From Pseudomonadota bacterium (lineage in GTDB: Bacteria > Pseudomonadota > Alphaproteobacteria > Micropepsales > Micropepsaceae), in assembly GCA_021817355.1 (NCBI GenBank), contig JAKAVI010000068.1:1-10179 (forward strand): 10,179 nt of DNA. The letters are read 5' to 3'. A program made the translations under genes and the position numbers. The first letter of the stretch is position 1. Each line of letters begins with the position of its first letter. A model generated the notes under the pieces. That model was not told the origin of the DNA. It was given only the letters and a program-made list of their open reading frames with translations, and made no database searches. This document shows positions 7,774 through 10,179 of this stretch, piece after piece.

Positions 7774-7812
7774 CCGGCAATGGGCAAGGTGCGGCCGGGA
7801 AAATTTTGCCGG
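7774..7812. repeat. inverted repeat CCGGCAA / TTGCCGG, possible activator site
   Basis: A perfect 7-bp inverted repeat: CCGGCAA at 7774–7780 and TTGCCGG at 7806–7812, 32 bp apart centre to centre (about three helical turns). The right arm lies within GGCCGGGAAAATTTTGCCGGGC-like DNA at 7793–7814, itself an imperfect palindrome around AAAATTTT. It sits roughly 70–110 bp upstream of the sigma-54-like element, where an enhancer-binding activator such as FlbD would be expected. The activator identity is inference. Confidence 0.4.
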
Positions 7813-7883
7813 GCAGCTCCCCGCCCGTTTCCCCGGGAGCTAAAAAAGCGAGCGATTTCCTCAAGTTCCGCGCGCCCAGAGGG

Positions 7884-7899
7884 CGGCACGTTTCTGGCA
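7884..7899 (+). promoter_or_regulatory. candidate sigma-54 (-24/-12) promoter for the flgI cluster
   Basis: CGGCACG-TTTC-TGGCA compared with the consensus TGGCACG-N4-TTGCA: two mismatches, with the critical GG (7885–7886) and GC (7897–7898) at the required 10-base spacing. Transcription would begin near 7910, some 25 bases before the ATG at 7935, which supports that start. Sigma-54 control of rod and ring genes such as flgI is established in Caulobacter, which makes this a credible site. Confidence 0.55.
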
Positions 7900-7934
7900 T
7901 GGCGGGTGCGGAGCTTGATCAGCAGAATGCGCGC

Positions 7935-9077
7935 ATGCCCTTGTCAAAGATCCCACCCCGTCTTCTTCGCCGCACACTGGCAGCCGGCCTTGCGGCGCTA
8001 TTGACGTTTTTGCCGGTCGAAGCCCTTGCCTATTCCCGGATCAAGGATCTGGTCAGCGTCGAGGGCGTACGCGACAACATGCTGATCGGCTATGGCCTTG
8101 TGGTTGGGCTCAACGGCACCGGTGATTCTTTGCGCAACGCGCCGTTCACCCAGCAGTCGCTGCAGACCATGCTGGAACGGCTCGGGGTCAACACAACCGG
8201 CCAGACCATGCAGACCAAGAACGTGGCTGCGGTAATGGTCACAGCCAATCTGCCGCCCTTCGCCTCCCAGGGTACCCGCATCGATATCTCGGTGGGTGCC
8301 ATGGGCGATGCCAAATCGCTGCAGGGCGGCACCTTGCTCGTCACTCCGCTCTACAGTGCCGATGGCAATGTCTACGCCGTGGCCCAGGGACCCGTCACGG
8401 TCAGCGGCTTTACGGCCCGCGGTCAGGCGGCCAGCGTGACCCAGAACGTACCCACCGCCGGGCGCATACCCAACGGCGCCATCGTCGAGCGACAGACGAG
8501 CTTCAAGCTCGATGACGAGCACAGCCTCAAGCTGTCACTGCACAATCCCGACATCACCACCGCCGTGCGCATTGCCAGAGCCATTGACCGCTTCATCGGC
8601 AAGAAGGTGGCGCAGGCTACCGATCCCGCCAATGTGAGTCTGAAAATACCGGTGAACTATCCCAATGGCGTTGTCGGCATGCTCGATGATATCGATCACT
8701 TGCGTGTCACGCCCGATCAGTCAGCCAAGGTGGTGGTTGACGAAAAGACCGGCGTCATCGTCATGGGTGCCAATGTGCGCATCTCCACGGTCGCCATCGC
8801 CCAGGGCAATCTGACCATCCGCGTCACCGAGACCCCGCAGGTAAGCCAGCCCGCGCCGTTCTCCAAGACCGGCACCACAAAAGTCGTTCCGCGCACCCAG
8901 CTGCAGGTGAGCACGGGCCAGGGCAACAAGATGATGGTCCTCAATCAGGGTGTCTCGCTGCAGAAGCTGGTCGACGGGCTCAATGCGCTGGGCGTCGGAC
9001 CACGCGACATCATCTCTATCCTGCAGGCCATCAAGGCAGCCGGCGCGCTGCAGGCCAATCTGAAGGTCATCGGCTGA
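7935..9077 (+). CDS. flgI: flagellar P-ring protein FlgI
   Basis: Structural protein of the periplasmic P-ring that surrounds the flagellar rod at the peptidoglycan layer. Counting from the ATG at 7935 it has 380 residues, close to the 365 of E. coli FlgI. A signal peptide spans 1–32 (K5, R9, R12, R13, then a Leu/Ala core ending VEALA before YSRIKDL). The mature N-terminus SRIKDLVSVEGVRDNMLIGYGLVVGLNGTGDS is the hallmark of the family, and the conserved order continues with LPPFA, GTRIDISVGAMGDA, GGTLLVTPL and the C-terminal LVDGLNALGVGPRDIISILQAIKAAGAL. The frame continues upstream to TTG 7806 with an ATG at 7899, but the 7935 start gives a normal signal peptide and lies after the predicted transcription start; the ribosome site is weak for each candidate. 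Its TGA overlaps the ATG of the next gene by one base. Confidence 0.95.
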   Translation: MPLSKIPPRLLRRTLAAGLAALLTFLPVEALAYSRIKDLVSVEGVRDNMLIGYGLVVGLNGTGDSLRNAPFTQQSLQTMLERLGVNTTGQTMQTKNVAAVMVTANLPPFASQGTRIDISVGAMGDAKSLQGGTLLVTPLYSADGNVYAVAQGPVTVSGFTARGQAASVTQNVPTAGRIPNGAIVERQTSFKLDDEHSLKLSLHNPDITTAVRIARAIDRFIGKKVAQATDPANVSLKIPVNYPNGVVGMLDDIDHLRVTPDQSAKVVVDEKTGVIVMGANVRISTVAIAQGNLTIRVTETPQVSQPAPFSKTGTTKVVPRTQLQVSTGQGNKMMVLNQGVSLQKLVDGLNALGVGPRDIISILQAIKAAGALQANLKVIG

Positions 9078-9388
9078 TGAACGCGAGCTTTTCCGCAGCT
9101 CTGTCCCTGGCCACCACCCCGAAGGTGGTCGCGCCGGCCCAGGCGACCAACTATCGCGCCGCGCACACGGCGGCGGTGACCTTCGAGGGCCAGTTCATCA
9201 GTCAGATGCTGAGCCCGATGTTCAAGGGCCTTTCGACCGGCGGTCCGTTCGGCGGCGGCCAGGGTGAAGCGATGTTTCGCTCGCTGATGATCGATCAATT
9301 CGGCAAGTCCATGGCGCAGCGCGGAGGCTTTGGTCTTGCCAACGAGATCACCCGCGCCCTGCTCAGCCATCAGGAGGTTGCATCGTGA
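9077..9388 (+). CDS. cheL: rod-binding protein, CheL/FlgJ N-domain type
   Basis: A 103-residue single-domain protein matching the rod-binding family (PF10135) seen as the N-terminal half of enterobacterial FlgJ and as stand-alone CheL in alphaproteobacteria. The core runs from about residue 33 to 98: TFEGQFISQMLSPMF, GGPFGGGQGEAMFRSLMIDQFG and GGFGLANEI are characteristic. There is no C-terminal muramidase domain, so another enzyme must open the peptidoglycan for the rod. It presumably caps or chaperones rod assembly in the periplasm; no classical signal peptide is visible, as usual in this family. GAAGG stands ten bases before the ATG, which overlaps the flgI stop (TGATG). Its own TGA overlaps the GTG of the next gene. 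Confidence 0.9.
   Translation: MNASFSAALSLATTPKVVAPAQATNYRAAHTAAVTFEGQFISQMLSPMFKGLSTGGPFGGGQGEAMFRSLMIDQFGKSMAQRGGFGLANEITRALLSHQEVAS
9372..9377 (+). promoter_or_regulatory. strong ribosome binding site for the GTG start at 9385
   Basis: AGGAGG, seven bases before GTG 9385, inside the end of the cheL gene. It fixes the GTG as the start of the downstream gene. Confidence 0.75.
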
Positions 9389-9816
9389 AGGATCCCCGCC
9401 TCGTCACCGTCATGGCTCTGGCAGAACAGCTGATTGCAATTTTTGAGGCCGATATCGCTGCTCTGCGGGCCTGCCGCCCGCAAGCCATGGCCTCACTGAT
9501 CCCCCAGAATCAGGAATTGATTGCGGCCTACGGACGCGAAGCCCAGGGCCTCAGCCGGGCGGTGCTGGAAGGCCTGCCCGAGGCCGCGCGCCAGCAGCTG
9601 GAGGCCTCGACGGGCCGTGTGCGCGAAGTGCTGAACCGGCACCGGCGCATGGTGCTCTGCGTCAAGAATGCCAGCGAAGGCCTGGTAAAGGCAGTCGCCG
9701 AGGAAGTCGACCGCCGGCGCGCGCGCGCGCGGCCCTACACCGCCCTGAACGGGACGACGAGCCCGTCGCGGAACCGCGCACCCGGTGCGTCGCTCGTCTA
9801 CAACGCGGTGATCTAG
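9385..9816 (+). CDS. FlgN/FlbY-like flagellar protein, probable export chaperone
   Basis: A 143-residue, mostly helical protein with no signal peptide. Helices at about 5–30, 33–70 and 72–115 are rich in Ala, Leu, Glu and Arg; motifs such as LIPQNQELIAAYGREA and VLNRHRRMVLCVKNASEGLVKAVAEE resemble FlgN-type chaperones, which deliver hook-associated proteins to the flagellar export apparatus, and the FlbY proteins found after cheL in Caulobacter and relatives. The residues after about 118 (TTSPSRNRAPGASLVYN) look disordered. Assignment rests mainly on position and helical composition, so exact family is uncertain. The GTG start overlaps the cheL stop by four bases and has an excellent AGGAGG site. 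A (GC)7 tract at 9717–9730 encodes part of RRRARARP. The gene ends six bases before the converging gene. Confidence 0.7.
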   Translation: MKDPRLVTVMALAEQLIAIFEADIAALRACRPQAMASLIPQNQELIAAYGREAQGLSRAVLEGLPEAARQQLEASTGRVREVLNRHRRMVLCVKNASEGLVKAVAEEVDRRRARARPYTALNGTTSPSRNRAPGASLVYNAVI

Positions 9817-9822
9817 CCCTGC

Positions 9823-10179
9823 TCAGAACGCGTTGAAGATGCCGCCAACGATATCGTTGGCAAGTCCGAAGCCGGCGCCGAGGCCAAGTCCGGAGACAAG
9901 ATTGCCCATAAATCCTCCGCCTGATGTTGCGTAGGATTGCTGCGCCCAGCCGCGCGGCTGAAAAGACGGCTGTGGCTGAGCCCCAAGCTGGCTTTCGAGG
10001 GTATGGATGTACTGGGCCATCTGCTCGAGCAGCATCTGGGTTTGCTGGTTCTGCGTCTGGATCGCGAGGGCCGCTTCCTTCAGATCAAGGGTGAGCTCGC
10101 GCGCGAGCTGGGCATCGCTGATTGCAGTTTGCAGCTTGCCGGCCAGATTGCCCACGGCCGTCGCCACCTGAGATCGGAA
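9823..10179 (-). CDS. unrecognised coiled-coil/glycine-rich protein (5' end outside window)
   Basis: The last 118 residues or so of a protein whose reading frame stays open to the right edge; a GTG at 10167 exists, but it has no ribosome site in view, so the true start is probably outside. Visible parts: an Ala/Leu-rich amphipathic stretch, a Gln-rich coiled-coil-like helix (AIQTQNQQTQMLLEQMAQYI), a Pro/Gln linker (QPQPSFQPRGWAQQ), then a Gly-rich hydrophobic tail (GGGFMGNLVSGLGLGAGFG…IVGGIFNAF) resembling glycine-zipper membrane segments. The layout recalls DUF2076-type proteins, but I do not see that family's core motif. No function is proposed. The gene converges on the flagellar cluster with six bases between stop codons. 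Confidence 0.6.
   Translation of the reverse strand, partial: FRSQVATAVGNLAGKLQTAISDAQLARELTLDLKEAALAIQTQNQQTQMLLEQMAQYIHTLESQLGAQPQPSFQPRGWAQQSYATSGGGFMGNLVSGLGLGAGFGLANDIVGGIFNAF
9844..9861. repeat. 18-bp perfect palindrome near two converging gene ends
   Basis: GCCAACGATATCGTTGGC reads the same on both strands. As RNA it could form a 7-bp stem with an ATAT loop. It lies within the last codons of the minus-strand gene (encoding ANDIVG) and 28 bases past the end of the plus-strand gene. No T-run follows it on either strand, so it is not a standard intrinsic terminator. Confidence 0.6.

Larger units (their letters stand above)
7600..7934. other. 335-nt divergent control region between gpmA and flgI
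   Basis: No protein-coding segment here resembles a gene; the reading frames that cross it are low-complexity and lack ribosome sites. It holds, left to right, the gpmA ribosome site and sigma-70-like promoter (7607–7659), a GC-rich stretch without recognised signals (7660–7770), a CCGGCAA/TTGCCGG inverted repeat (7774–7812) overlapping the AT-centred near-palindrome at 7793–7814, a second inverted repeat AGCTCCC/GGGAGCT (7815–7841) followed by A6, and a sigma-54-like -24/-12 element (7884–7899) before flgI. The arrangement suits divergent control of housekeeping and flagellar genes. Confidence 0.6.

Noticed and set aside
7815..7841. Inverted repeat AGCTCCC/GGGAGCT as a terminator
   Set aside because: The stem is followed by A6 on the plus strand; on the minus strand the T6 comes before the stem. 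Neither orientation makes an intrinsic terminator, and no gene ends here.
7806..7934. Longer N-terminus for FlgI (TTG 7806 or ATG 7899)
   Set aside because: Both place up to 43 non-family residues before the signal peptide and would start upstream of the transcription start predicted from the sigma-54-like element.
7558..8004. A 148-residue frame crossing the gpmA–flgI intergenic region
   Set aside because: It overlaps both neighbours' coding ends, has a basic low-complexity translation and covers the predicted promoters.

Overview
The window looks like ordinary, GC-rich alphaproteobacterial chromosome. The pointers are a CckA-type hybrid kinase, a gpm–envC–ctpA–divergent polysaccharide deacetylase–rppH cluster, and a flagellar flgI–cheL–flbY/flgN-like cluster with a sigma-54-like promoter. 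I see no RNA gene, insertion sequence, CRISPR array, phage gene or other sign of recent transfer. Genes are packed tightly, with several 1–4 nt start/stop overlaps and several TTG or GTG starts.

Layout: (1) 1–1614, plus strand: the C-terminal part of a CckA-like hybrid histidine kinase, running off the left edge. (2) 1611–7599, minus strand: six genes read right to left: gpmA, envC, an S41 protease (ctpA type), then after a 157-nt gap a divergent polysaccharide deacetylase, rppH and an alpha/beta hydrolase. The hydrolase stop codon overlaps the cckA stop codon tail to tail. (3) 7600–7934: a 335-nt divergent control region, with a sigma-70-like promoter facing gpmA, a sigma-54-like -24/-12 promoter facing flgI, and inverted repeats between or upstream of them. 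(4) 7935–9816, plus strand: flgI (P-ring), a CheL/FlgJ-type rod-binding protein and a FlgN/FlbY-like protein, all translationally coupled. (5) 9823–10179, minus strand: the C-terminal end of an unrecognised coiled-coil, glycine-rich protein, containing an 18-bp perfect palindrome.

Functional picture: the kinase controls the cell cycle, and in known alphaproteobacteria it also acts on flagellar gene expression through CtrA. The minus-strand cluster combines glycolysis (gpmA), septal peptidoglycan processing (EnvC activator, periplasmic Ctp protease, YibQ-like deacetylase-fold protein) and mRNA 5'-end turnover (RppH). The flagellar cluster makes the periplasmic P-ring and its assembly helpers. 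I found no strong evidence of a previously undescribed system. The most useful leads are the control region at 7600–7934, the palindrome in the unknown gene at the right edge, the degenerate active sites of the two envelope proteins, and the non-ATG starts.
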